Source: Mayfieldus profundus
Lineage (GTDB): Bacteria; Actinomycetota; Thermoleophilia; Solirubrobacterales; 70-9
NCBI GenBank assembly: GCA_038040325.1
Contig: JBBPIM010000017.1
Location: 1-41,864 of the forward strand
Length of the DNA stretch: 41,864 nucleotides
Direction of reading: 5' to 3'
Positions 30,559 through 38,517 of this stretch are shown in pieces. Numbering within the stretch: the first letter of the stretch is position 1; every line of letters starts with the position of its first letter. The notes under the pieces were generated by a model that was given only the letters and a program-made list of their open reading frames with translations, was not told the DNA's origin and did no database searches. The position numbers and the translations under genes were made by a program.

Positions 30559-30580
30559 GGTTCGAATCCAGCCCCGATTG
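30559..30580 (+). repeat. Degenerate copy of tRNA-Pro T-arm and 3' end
   Basis: GGTTCGAATCCAG joined to CCCCGATTG aligns with the tRNA-Pro GGTTCAAATCCAGTCGCCCCGA after one substitution and a 3-nt deletion. Orientation matches the tRNA. This is the most distal remnant seen. Confidence 0.5.
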
Positions 30581-30611
30581 CTGAGGCTAGACGGACAGGC
30601 GAATCCGGCGC

Positions 30612-31913
30612 CTAGTGCTTGCGCGCGTTCAGTTTCGAGCGCAGCCAGCTCTTCCGCACATTGCCGACGCGAACACGCTGGGGATGGTCCCCGACCGGGA
30701 TCCGGGCTATCTCCTTGCGCTTCTTGTAGGAGATGACCGAAATGCGGTCGCTGCCGCTCCAGGAGACGTAGCAGAGGCGGCCATTGAGGCTGTTGGTCGA
30801 CCAGTAGGGCTTCTCGCCACCGTGGATCAGCGTGTAGGCGAAGGTCCTGCGCGAAACGATCGCCGCGTAGTCCGACATCGTGCCGGCGACGCAGAGCTTG
30901 TTCCCCTTGCTGTTCATGGCGATCCCGTGGTGCGCCGAATCGAGCAGGTACTCCTCGTGCGGCACGTCCGGGACCTCGTTCGGGAGCACGGCGACCCGGG
31001 TTACGCGGTCCTGCTCGAGGTTGTACTCGACGAACCCGTGGAAGAAGGAGACCTGGAGGTAGACGAACTTCTCGTCCGGTGAGAGCGCCATCGGCCTCAC
31101 CGCGGAGCTCATGTTCGGGTAGCCGGCCTCGTCGAGCTTTTTGCCCATGTCGATCCGCTTGAGGATCTGGAACGTGTGCGCGTCGACGATCTGGAACCAG
31201 CGATCGCCCTTGCTGGTGTCCACCTGGGGTTGGTCGGCCGGGGTGTAGACGAGGCCGATGCTGGCGTGATAGATGCGCTTGCCGTCCTTGGAGTAGCTGT
31301 TCTCGTGCGGCGAGTCACCGGACTCGAATCGCCCAACCTCCTTGCCGGTCTGCGTGTCGAGGATGTGGACGACGTTCCCGGTCGAGGCGGAGACGGCAAC
31401 GTGCCTTCCATCCGGTGAGAGGCCCATGTGGTCGGAGCGCTGGCCGTCGACCACGAAGCGCCAGACGATCTCTCCGGTCTTGATGTTGATCCCGACGACG
31501 TCGGCGAGGCTCGGCCTGGACACGACCAGCAGCCGGCCGTCCTTGCTGCTGTACATGTCGTCGACGAACTGGTCGTTGCCCTCGCCGACGAGCTGCCGGA
31601 TGCCGAGGTAGTAGCCGAGGCGGACCGGGTTGGTGAGGATCTCCATCATCCGCTGCTGGATGTCGGGGATGATGTTCAGCCGCGCGACTCGCCTGAAGAT
31701 GAGGCGGTGCTTGTTCTTCCCAGGCCGTTCAATGGTCTTCACGCGCTGCTTGATGACGTCGGCCGTCCCCTCCCAGTTGTTGCCGACGAAGATCACGGGC
31801 CGGACCTTGCTCTTCTTGGCTCCGTGCGCAGCGGGTGCCGAAAGCGCCCCCAGCGCCGCCAGGGCCAATGCGGCCGCCGCGACGGCGATTCTCTTACTTG
31901 CGGTCAGCGTCAA
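30612..31913 (-). CDS. Secreted YVTN/YncE-like beta-propeller protein
   Basis: The protein is about 433 residues. A signal peptide (SKRIAVAAAALALAALGALS, cleaved near AHGA) is followed by propeller blades, e.g. MGLSPDGRHVAVSASTGNVV, VHILDTQTGKEVGRF and DRISVISYKKRKEIARIPVG. This fits the YVTN repeat superfamily of extracytoplasmic or surface proteins. TTG at 31913 with GGGAG 5 nt upstream is preferred because it gives a normal signal peptide. A TTG at 31979 lacks a ribosome site. A truncated second copy of the end lies at 29253. Confidence 0.82.
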   Translation of the reverse strand: MTLTASKRIAVAAAALALAALGALSAPAAHGAKKSKVRPVIFVGNNWEGTADVIKQRVKTIERPGKNKHRLIFRRVARLNIIPDIQQRMMEILTNPVRLGYYLGIRQLVGEGNDQFVDDMYSSKDGRLLVVSRPSLADVVGINIKTGEIVWRFVVDGQRSDHMGLSPDGRHVAVSASTGNVVHILDTQTGKEVGRFESGDSPHENSYSKDGKRIYHASIGLVYTPADQPQVDTSKGDRWFQIVDAHTFQILKRIDMGKKLDEAGYPNMSSAVRPMALSPDEKFVYLQVSFFHGFVEYNLEQDRVTRVAVLPNEVPDVPHEEYLLDSAHHGIAMNSKGNKLCVAGTMSDYAAIVSRRTFAYTLIHGGEKPYWSTNSLNGRLCYVSWSGSDRISVISYKKRKEIARIPVGDHPQRVRVGNVRKSWLRSKLNARKH

Positions 31914-32082
31914 TGCGACTCCCGTCTTGTCCACGTTATTCCCCGGGCGGTACAGACGCAGAAACCTTAACCCGCTCAACTTCAGCGGGTGCCAGTTGGA
32001 ACTCCCCTGGATCGGTGTGCGAGGCTTCGCCGGTGCGAGGAAGCGAAGGCGAACCGGACCGCCGCGACCCTATTCATCACGG

Positions 32083-33660
32083 TCAGGCGCTCAACCGCCC
32101 GGCCGCCTCCCGCTCGCGCTCGACCAGCTTGCGCCGCAGGATCTTGCCCGACGGGGACTTGGGGATCTCGTCGATCGTCTCCACCAGGCGTACTCGCTTC
32201 TGGGGGGCCACTTGCTCGCCGACCCAGCTCATCAGCTCGTCGGCGTCGAACTCGTCGCCCGAGGGGACCACAAACGCCTTAGGAAGCTCGCCCGCCTCCT
32301 CGTCGGGCACGCCGATCACCGCGACGTCGCTCACCGCCGGGTGCGTGATGATCAGGGCCTCCAGCTCGGCGGGAGGGACCTGGTAGCCCTTGTACTTGAT
32401 CAGCTCCTTGAGCCGGTCGACGATCTCGAAGTAGCCGTCCGCGTCCACCGTCGCCACGTCGCCGGTGTGAAGCCAGCCGTCATCGTCGATGGTGCCGGCC
32501 GTGGCCTCCGGGTTGTTGAGGTACCCGCTCATCACTTGCGGGCCGCGGATCCACAGCTCCCCGCGTTCCCCTTCGGCGACGTCGTCGCCGGACTCCGGGT
32601 CGACCACCCGGCACTCGGTCCCCGGGAGAGCCTGGCCGATCTTGCCCGGCCGGTTCTCGCCGCTGGGCCGGATCAGGTGCGTGACGGGGCTGGTCTCGGT
32701 GAGGCCGTAGCCCTGGATGACAGTGCAGCCGACGCGGCTGGCCACCCGCTCGGCCAGTTCCGCGCCGAGCGGTGCGGCACCCGACATGATCGTCTGTATC
32801 GCCGAGAGATCGCGATCCTCGACGGCGGGGTGCTTGGCCAGGGCCAGCGCAATCGGCGGCACCACGTACGCCTTGGTAACCGAGTGGCGCTCGAGCAGCT
32901 CCAGGAACTGTTCGAGGTCGAAGCGCGGCATGGTGATGATCGTCGCGCCCGCCCGCAGCCCCTGGTTCATGATCACCGTCATCCCGTAGATGTGGAAGAA
33001 CGGCAGTACGCCGATCAGCGTGTCGTTTGGCTCGATCGGGAAGGCGACCTGCACCTGGCTGAGGTTCGCCACCAGGTTGCGGTGCGTCAGCATCACACCC
33101 TTGGGGAGCCCGGTGGTGCCGCTCGAGTAGGGGAGTACGGCGAGGTCCGACGCCGGGTCGATGTCGGGAGCCGGAGCCGCGGCGGGGTCGCCGAGCAGCT
33201 CGGTGAACGGCGTAGCCCCGTCGGCCTCTCCGACTACGAAGACTTCGTCGACCCCGACCCTTTCGGCGGCCTCGCGGGCCGCCTCGAGGAAGGGCGCGAC
33301 GGTGACCACCATCCGGGCACGGGAATTGGTGAGCTGGTGAGCCAGTTCGTTTGCCGTGTACAGCGGGTTGACGGTCGTGCACATTCCCCCGGCCGATGCC
33401 GCACCGTGGAAGGCGACCGCGTACTCGGGGAGGTTCGGCATGTAGACCGCGAGAACGTCGCCCTTCTCGAAGCCGCGCGCGGCCAGCCCCGAGGCGAGCG
33501 CGCGCACCGAGTCGGCCAGCGCCGCGTGGCTGAGGTCGCGACCTGAGGGCCCGTCGATCAGCGCCGGCTTGTCGCCGAGCTGCTGCGCGCGTTCGAGTAC
33601 GAATGAGGTGACGTCGGTCTGCGGAACCTCGACGTCGGGCTCAGGGCTGCCGTGGATCAT
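32083..33660 (-). CDS. 4-coumarate-CoA-ligase-family acyl-CoA synthetase
   Basis: The 525-residue adenylate-forming enzyme activates an aromatic or fatty acid as its CoA ester. Motifs are SSGTTGLPKGVMLTHRN, GYGLTETSPVTH, the hinge GYFEIVDRLKELIKYKGYQV and the catalytic lysine in KSPSGKILRR. All are complete. The family contains 4CL, FadD and luciferase-like enzymes, so the acid is unresolved. It lies 9 nt after the SRPBCC gene and forms a two-gene operon with it. Acts in the cytoplasm. Confidence 0.92.
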   Translation of the reverse strand: MIHGSPEPDVEVPQTDVTSFVLERAQQLGDKPALIDGPSGRDLSHAALADSVRALASGLAARGFEKGDVLAVYMPNLPEYAVAFHGAASAGGMCTTVNPLYTANELAHQLTNSRARMVVTVAPFLEAAREAAERVGVDEVFVVGEADGATPFTELLGDPAAAPAPDIDPASDLAVLPYSSGTTGLPKGVMLTHRNLVANLSQVQVAFPIEPNDTLIGVLPFFHIYGMTVIMNQGLRAGATIITMPRFDLEQFLELLERHSVTKAYVVPPIALALAKHPAVEDRDLSAIQTIMSGAAPLGAELAERVASRVGCTVIQGYGLTETSPVTHLIRPSGENRPGKIGQALPGTECRVVDPESGDDVAEGERGELWIRGPQVMSGYLNNPEATAGTIDDDGWLHTGDVATVDADGYFEIVDRLKELIKYKGYQVPPAELEALIITHPAVSDVAVIGVPDEEAGELPKAFVVPSGDEFDADELMSWVGEQVAPQKRVRLVETIDEIPKSPSGKILRRKLVEREREAAGRLSA

Positions 33661-33669
33661 CTCGAGGTC

Positions 33670-34122
33670 CTACCCCTTGGCCTCGGCTTCCACCTTGAGC
33701 CCCTCGGCGGCGCTCTTGGTGAGCAGCTCCTTCACCTTTCCCTCTATCGGGCCGCGCAGCAGCAGCCCGAGCATTCGCCCTGGATCGGTCTTAAGCCCGT
33801 AGGTCGCCCGGGTTCCCCCGCCGCCCAGCTCCTCGAAGACCCAGGAGCCCGTCAGCCACTTCGCCTCGCCCTCCTCCTGTTCCCAGGAGATGCCGTCGGG
33901 TGGGTCGTAGCTGAACCGAAGCGTCGACTTCACCTTCTTGACCATCGCGTCGGAGACGGTCTCGACGACGACCGCGCGCCCCTCGTTGTCGCTCTTGCGC
34001 ACCTCGACCTCTTCCAGGGTCCCCTGCCACTTCGGCGCATTCTCGATGTCGGCCGCGATCTCGAAGCAGCGCTCCCGCGGCGCCCCGATCTCGACCGTCC
34101 AGCTCGCCTCCAGCGTTCCCAC
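33670..34122 (-). CDS. SRPBCC-fold protein (START-like)
   Basis: This 150-residue protein of the polyketide-cyclase/START-like fold begins with LEASWTVEIGAPRERCFEIA and continues DIENAPKWQGTLEEVEV, the usual front of this family, which binds hydrophobic ligands. The GTG at 34122 is 7 nt after a TAGGGT box (34130-34135) and lacks a ribosome site. A longer frame upstream is not family-like. Its partner is the acyl-CoA ligase 9 nt downstream, so it may carry or process the ligase's substrate or product. Confidence 0.83.
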   Translation of the reverse strand: MGTLEASWTVEIGAPRERCFEIAADIENAPKWQGTLEEVEVRKSDNEGRAVVVETVSDAMVKKVKSTLRFSYDPPDGISWEQEEGEAKWLTGSWVFEELGGGGTRATYGLKTDPGRMLGLLLRGPIEGKVKELLTKSAAEGLKVEAEAKG

Positions 34123-34282
34123 GGTGCCAACCCTACCCCGGCTTGGCCGCGGCGGAGCAGGAGCCGGGCTCAGCCCGGCGCTGTCTCGACGGTGCTGCTT
34201 CGGGCCGGCGCGGCGGGGATCTGCTGCCACGGTGGCGTGGCCGGCTTGAGCGGATTGTGCCTAGCGCCCGTGCGGGCTATGC

Positions 34283-34645
34283 CTAGACATGCACGTCCTC
34301 GTCGGGATCGTGCGAAGGCTGCATCCACAGCTTGCTCTCGCGCCAGGCTTCCATGCCGCCCTCGATGCTGACCGCATCGACGTCGCCGTCGCGCAGTTTT
34401 TCGGCGACATCGGCGCTACGCCGCCCGTCCTCGCAGACGACGATCGCCTGGTGGCCCTCGTCGAGGTCGGACAGGCCCTCCTCCGGCGCGCTCGCGTCGA
34501 GGCGTATACAGGCAGGGATGCGCCCCTCGCGCCATTCCTCGTCGCCCCGGATGTCGAAAGCGCGCGCATCGCCCGCGGCGAGCAGCTCTCGAGCCTGTTC
34601 TGGGTCGACCGTGTGTTGGGATGTCGCTGTCATGGGAATTCCCAT
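34283..34645 (-). CDS. Single-domain rhodanese
   Basis: The 120-residue sulfur transferase has AFDIRGDEEWREGRIPACIRL and the active-site loop CEDGRRS (Cys71, with the CxxGxRS pattern of competent rhodaneses). It is 32 nt downstream of the PLP-dependent desulfhydrase gene on the same strand, so sulfide or persulfide handling is a fair guess. Two in-frame ATGs (34645 and 34633) flank the perfect palindrome ATGGGAATTCCCAT (34632-34645), so the start is ambiguous. Confidence 0.86.
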   Translation of the reverse strand: MGIPMTATSQHTVDPEQARELLAAGDARAFDIRGDEEWREGRIPACIRLDASAPEEGLSDLDEGHQAIVVCEDGRRSADVAEKLRDGDVDAVSIEGGMEAWRESKLWMQPSHDPDEDVHV

Positions 34646-34677
34646 ACCCGCCCAGCGAGTTCCTATGCGCCCACCAG

Positions 34678-35667
34678 CTAGAGGTCCGGAACCCGGTAGG
34701 TGTGCCAGTAGAGCACCGGCCCGCCTCCGAACTCGCCACGTTCGTTGAGGGCGAGCAGGGCCGCCATCGCCTTCGCCGTATAGACCGGCTCCAGGGTGAC
34801 GCCCTGCGGGCGCAGCAGCTCGATCGCGCGCTCCGCCTCCGGCGTCGAGTGCCCGTAGCCGTTGCCGAGAAAGCCGGTCTCCACGTCGAGATCGCCGGCG
34901 GAGATGGCGAGGCCCGGGATGTCGGCGCCGTGTCGGCGCAGGAAGCGAGCGGTGCGGCGCGCCAGCCGGGCAACGGTCCCGTCGCTGACGCGGGTGAGGT
35001 CGTTGACCAGCACTCCGACAGGTCGCGATCGCAGACCGGCGAGCCGCAGCCCCACCAGCAGGCCGGCCAGAGTGCCACCGCTGCCCAGCGCGAGCACGAT
35101 GTGCGACGGCTCGGGGATCTGCCCGGCGCGCACCTGCTCGCCAAGCTCCAGCCCCGCCTCCACGTAGCCGACGCAGCCCCGTGGCTCGGATCCGCCCGGG
35201 AGGATCAGGTAGGGCAGCCCCCGGCCCCGCATCACACGCCCCGACATCAGCCTTGCCGCAAGCGCGAAGCCCCGTGCCGAACCGCCCGCCCGGTGGATCT
35301 CCGCTCCTGACTCCCGCATGCGGTTGAGCTGGCGCTCGACGTGCGTGTCGAGCGGCTGGGGGACCAGCACCAGAACGGTCTCCATCTCCAGCTCGCGCGC
35401 GAACAGCGCCGTGGCCAGGCCGTGGTTCGTTCCCAGCGCTCCGCCGGTGATCACCGCCTTCTTACCGCGTCGCCGGGCGTCGCCCAACAGCCATTCCAGC
35501 TTGCGCGCCTTGTTGCCGCTGAAGCGGCTGTAGGCACCGTCGTCCTTGAGCCAGACCGGCGCCGCCGCGTCGAGGCCGTCGAGCCGGCGCACGGGAGTCG
35601 GCCCGGAGCCGAGGTGGACCCGCGCCAGGTTGGTGCCCTCGAGTAGCGGGTAGCTCGTTGCGGTCAT
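34678..35667 (-). CDS. D-cysteine desulfhydrase / ACC deaminase family PLP enzyme
   Basis: The 329-residue fold-type-II PLP enzyme removes sulfide and ammonia from D-cysteine, or deaminates 1-aminocyclopropane carboxylate. The PLP-lysine block is YSRFSGNKARKLEWLLG. Phosphate binding uses ALGSGGTLAGLL, and GNGYGHSTPEAERAI lies late. Neighbouring rhodanese and sulfate transport genes favour the desulfhydrase role. ATG at 35667 is chosen; a TTG 10 codons upstream is possible and has GAAGG very close. The gene diverges from the ydaO riboswitch. Confidence 0.85.
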   Translation of the reverse strand: MTATSYPLLEGTNLARVHLGSGPTPVRRLDGLDAAAPVWLKDDGAYSRFSGNKARKLEWLLGDARRRGKKAVITGGALGTNHGLATALFARELEMETVLVLVPQPLDTHVERQLNRMRESGAEIHRAGGSARGFALAARLMSGRVMRGRGLPYLILPGGSEPRGCVGYVEAGLELGEQVRAGQIPEPSHIVLALGSGGTLAGLLVGLRLAGLRSRPVGVLVNDLTRVSDGTVARLARRTARFLRRHGADIPGLAISAGDLDVETGFLGNGYGHSTPEAERAIELLRPQGVTLEPVYTAKAMAALLALNERGEFGGGPVLYWHTYRVPDL

Positions 35668-35734
35668 CACTTTTGGCAGCCTCGCACGGGAGCGCAACCT
35701 TCGCTTCCAGGAGGGTTAGCTGTAAGGCTGTAGC

Positions 35735-35935
35735 CCGAAATATCTGCCGAATCCCGCCGGGCCATGCCGCGGCGGGAGCGGGGGAACCACCTGAGCCGGG
35801 CGGGGCCGCAGGCCGCGCAAGGCGGAGTTCAGGACTCAGGGGCACCAGCCCCAGGGGCGAATCGGATCCAGAGGGTCCGTAGCGCTGCTCTTTCAGCGCG
35901 AGCCCGACAGCTAACCCCGCAGGCCTCGGAAAGAG
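35735..35935 (+). ncRNA. ydaO-type c-di-AMP riboswitch
   Basis: The leader holds the conserved ydaO blocks in order: GCCGAATCC (35746-35754), GGGAGCGGGGGAACCA (35774-35789), GGGGCGAATC (35854-35863), GTAGCGCTGC with the pairing AGCGC (35879-35899), and GCCCGACAGCTAACCCCGCA near 35902-35921. It lies just before an M23 peptidase gene, the usual target in actinobacteria, where c-di-AMP turns expression off. Boundaries are approximate. Confidence 0.92.
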
Positions 35936-35944
35936 AGGGTTTCG

Positions 35945-36865
35945 TTGTTCCATAAATGCACCGCCACCATCACCGGCCTTGCTGTCGCAGCCTGCGCGAC
36001 CTGCATCGGCACCGGCGTCGCGGCGGCCCAGGACACGGGCGCCGTGACCGCTCCCGACGCCGCGCCGGCCTCCGGGAGCGGCTCGGTCCAGACCTCCGGC
36101 TCGGGCGACCCTCCGGCCCAGATATCCGGCGGCGGTATCTCCGCGCCGGGCGATCCTGTGGTCGGGCGGGTCGTCTGCAAGACCCAGTGTGTCTCACGGC
36201 TGAAGGCGACTCCCGGCGCGGTCGTCAAGGTCAAGGGCGAGTTCCTCGACTATGTGGACCGGGTCGTCTTCCGCGGCGCCTCGGGGCCAATCCCGGCATC
36301 GCTGACCTATCGCGACGCGATCCGCGTGCGAGCGATCGTGCCGGCCGACGCGATCAGCAGCAGGCCCTACGTGGTCGACAACCGCGGCGTGCGCTCCAAC
36401 CGCGCCCCGCGCAAGCTCGAGGTCGTGCCGGCCAGCGAGATCCCGGCCGCGGTTTTCCCGGTCCGGGGCCCCCACAACTACGGTGGTGCCGGAGCCCGTT
36501 TCGGCGCGCCGCGCAACGGCCATATTCACCAGGGCCAGGACGTGATGGCCGCCTGCGGCACCAGGCTGGTCTCCGCGACGGCTGGGCGGGTTCAGTTCCG
36601 CGGCTACCAGGGCTCCGCCGGCAACTACCTGGTGGTGGACACCAGGGGCTCGAACGTCGACCTGGTCTACATGCACATGCAGGCGCCCGCCGTGGTGCAG
36701 GAGGGCGACTCCGTCGCCGCTGGCCAGGGGATCGGCAGGGTGGGTGACACCGGCAACTCGGAGGGCTGCCACCTGCACTTCGAGTACTGGCGGGGCGACT
36801 GGTACGGCGGCGGCTCGCCCGTGGACCCTCTCCCTTATCTGAAGGCCTGGGACGCGGTCAGCTAG
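35945..36865 (+). CDS. Secreted M23-family peptidoglycan endopeptidase
   Basis: The 306-residue exported protein has a signal peptide ending near AAAQD (residue 30), a Gly/Ser/Pro linker, a small IPT/TIG-like beta domain (about 72-162) and a C-terminal LytM domain. Zinc ligands are His195 and Asp199 in HQGQD and the pair His276 and His278 in CHLHFEYW, all complete, so it is probably active. It cuts stem peptides in the wall. The TTG start is 6 nt after GAGAGGG, which is at the end of the ydaO riboswitch. Confidence 0.93.
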   Translation: MFHKCTATITGLAVAACATCIGTGVAAAQDTGAVTAPDAAPASGSGSVQTSGSGDPPAQISGGGISAPGDPVVGRVVCKTQCVSRLKATPGAVVKVKGEFLDYVDRVVFRGASGPIPASLTYRDAIRVRAIVPADAISSRPYVVDNRGVRSNRAPRKLEVVPASEIPAAVFPVRGPHNYGGAGARFGAPRNGHIHQGQDVMAACGTRLVSATAGRVQFRGYQGSAGNYLVVDTRGSNVDLVYMHMQAPAVVQEGDSVAAGQGIGRVGDTGNSEGCHLHFEYWRGDWYGGGSPVDPLPYLKAWDAVS

Positions 36866-36869
36866 CCGT

Positions 36870-37068
36870 AACTACCAACCACGTTGTTCTCCTGGATCTC
36901 CCTGAACCGCGCATCCGGCGGTCGGGTGACCGAGGGCGCGAAAATCCTGTCCATTCCCGCGCCACTGGTGCGCGTGACGCCCCACCCCATGTGGGGCGGC
37001 AAACGATTGCCGTCAGATAGGCAGTAAAACGGCTGCCACCCCCCATGAACAACGTGGTCAGGAACTAC
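36870..37068. mobile_element. MITE-like element: inverted repeats flanked by short direct repeats
   Basis: ACCACGTTGTTC (36878-36889) and its exact reverse complement GAACAACGTGGT (37047-37058) lie 157 nt apart. AACTAC occurs just outside each end (36870-36875 and 37063-37068), like a 6-bp target duplication. No transposase is encoded between them. Could be a non-autonomous element, or two unrelated coincidences. Confidence 0.4.
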
Positions 37069-37132
37069 ACCTAGCCGGCCTTGCCACGCGGTATCTGGCT
37101 CGGCTGGGCAGATCGGCAAGAATCCCGGCCGG

Positions 37133-37473
37133 ATCAGAGTCACCGCCAAGGGCCAGCAGGGGGTGGAGGGGGGCTACCGGCTCGCTCGCCCCGCCGCGGA
37201 GATCACCCTTGCCGATGTGATCCGAGCCGTCGAGAGCCCGCTCGCGAGCGTCCGCTCCCAGCCCCCCGAGGAGATCGACTACGAGGGGTCACCGAGGCGC
37301 TGCTCCCGGTCTGGCTGGCACTGCGCGAAAACGTACGCGAGGTCCTCGAGGTGGTCACCCTGGTCGACGTGGTTGCGGGCAAACTCCCCACCTCGGTGGC
37401 TGCGGCCACCAGCAAGCCGGCGGCCCCCTGCCCCCGGCCCGCAGGGCTCAGGGCCGTCCCGATGAGCAGATAA
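37133..37473 (+). pseudogene. Broken Rrf2-family transcription regulator
   Basis: The frame starts with IRVTAK, matching the family start (M)RVTAK but with ATC in place of ATG, and jumps at once to QQGVEGGYRLARPAAEITLA. The roughly 60-residue DNA-binding helix-turn-helix in between is gone. A one-base shift near 37285-37290 (in GGGG) separates EEIDYEG from VTEALLPVWLALRENVREV. Rrf2 regulators of the CymR/IscR type control sulfur and Fe-S genes. This one lies beside a sulfate transport operon. Three independent lesions mark it as dead. Confidence 0.75.
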
Positions 37474-37479
37474 GGCAGA

Positions 37480-37516
37480 AGGGGCGGCGAGCCACCCGGC
37501 GCGGCCCGCCGCCCCT
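37480..37516 (-). terminator. Hairpin after the sulfate transport operon
   Basis: AGGGGCGGCG (37480-37489) pairs perfectly with CGCCGCCCCT (37507-37516), 24 nt past the cysA stop. A shorter GGCCCT/AGGGCC hairpin lies closer, at about 37522-37535. T-rich bases after the stem on the minus strand are few. Confidence 0.5.
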
Positions 37517-37539
37517 CTCACGGCCCTTCAGGGCCCGCT

Positions 37540-38517
37540 TCAGGCGGCCGTTGCACTCGGTTGGCCGCTGAAGTTCTTGGTGCGCTGCGGGCGCACGTAG
37601 ACGATCTGCTTCTCGCGCAGCTCGAGCAGGTCGGCTTCCTCGCGGGTGATCTGGGCCCAGATCTCGTTGCCGTCGCCGAGCGCCAGCTCGACCCGAACCT
37701 CGAACCCGAAGCTGACGATCCGCTCGACGATCGCCTCCTCGGACTGGCCGTTCGGCTGGACGAGGAGATCGAGGTCGTGAGGCCTGACCAGGTGGTCGCC
37801 GAACCGGTTGACCTCGCCGACGAAGCTCATCACGAACTCGTTGGCGGGGTTCTCGTAGAGGTCCGGCGCCGAGCCGGTCTGCTCGATCCTCCCGTCGTTC
37901 ATCACCACCAGCTGCTCGGCGATGTCCATGGCCTCCTCCTGGTCGTGGGTCACGAACACGGTCGTCACGTGAACCTCATCGTGCAGGCGCCGCAGCCAGA
38001 CGCGCAGGTCCTTGCGGACCTTGGCGTCGAGGGCCCCGAACGGCTCGTCGAGCAGCAGCACCTTGGGCTCGACGGCAAGCGCCCGCGCAAGCGCCATTCG
38101 CTGGCGTTGGCCGCCGGAGAGCTGTGAGGGGTAGCGCTCGGAAAGCCCGTCGAGCTGGACCAGGTTGAGAAGTTCGTGGACTCGGGAGGTGATCCGCCCC
38201 TTGTCCTGCTTGCGGATGCGCAGCCCGAAGGCAACGTTCTCGAACACAGTCATGTGCTTGAAGGCGGCGTAGTGCTGGAAGACGAAGCCGACACCGCGCT
38301 TCTGCGGCGGCATCCGGGTCGCGTCCTCGCCGGCGATCATCACGGTGCCGGTGTCGGGCTCCTCGAGCCCGGAGATGATCCGCAACAGGGTCGACTTGCC
38401 GCTGCCGCTGGGGCCGAGCAGCGCGGTCAGCGACCCGTCGGGCACCTCCAGCGAGACGTCGTCCAGGGCCTGGAAATCTCCAAAGCGCTTCGATGCGTTC
38501 TCAACCGAGATGCCCAT
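37540..38517 (-). CDS. cysA: Sulfate/thiosulfate ABC transporter ATPase
   Basis: The 325-residue ATPase powers sulfate uptake. Walker A GPSGSGKST, Q-loop FVFQHYAAFKHMTV, signature LSGGQRQRMALARAL, Walker B VLLLDEPFGALD and switch histidine FVTHDQEEA are complete. A C-terminal regulatory extension of about 90 residues follows. The ATG shares one base with the cysW stop (TGATG), and AAGGAGGG precedes it inside cysW. It is the last gene of the operon and is followed by a hairpin. Confidence 0.94.
   Translation of the reverse strand: MGISVENASKRFGDFQALDDVSLEVPDGSLTALLGPSGSGKSTLLRIISGLEEPDTGTVMIAGEDATRMPPQKRGVGFVFQHYAAFKHMTVFENVAFGLRIRKQDKGRITSRVHELLNLVQLDGLSERYPSQLSGGQRQRMALARALAVEPKVLLLDEPFGALDAKVRKDLRVWLRRLHDEVHVTTVFVTHDQEEAMDIAEQLVVMNDGRIEQTGSAPDLYENPANEFVMSFVGEVNRFGDHLVRPHDLDLLVQPNGQSEEAIVERIVSFGFEVRVELALGDGNEIWAQITREEADLLELREKQIVYVRPQRTKNFSGQPSATAA

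Noticed and set aside
31630..33546. A 638-codon plus-strand frame across the propeller and acyl-CoA ligase genes
   Set aside because: It is antisense to two genes with complete motifs. Its composition is that of a high-GC shadow.
37081..37473. A 130-residue intact plus-strand gene
   Set aside because: Only its last half matches the Rrf2 family. The first half matches in another frame, so it is a frameshifted pseudogene.
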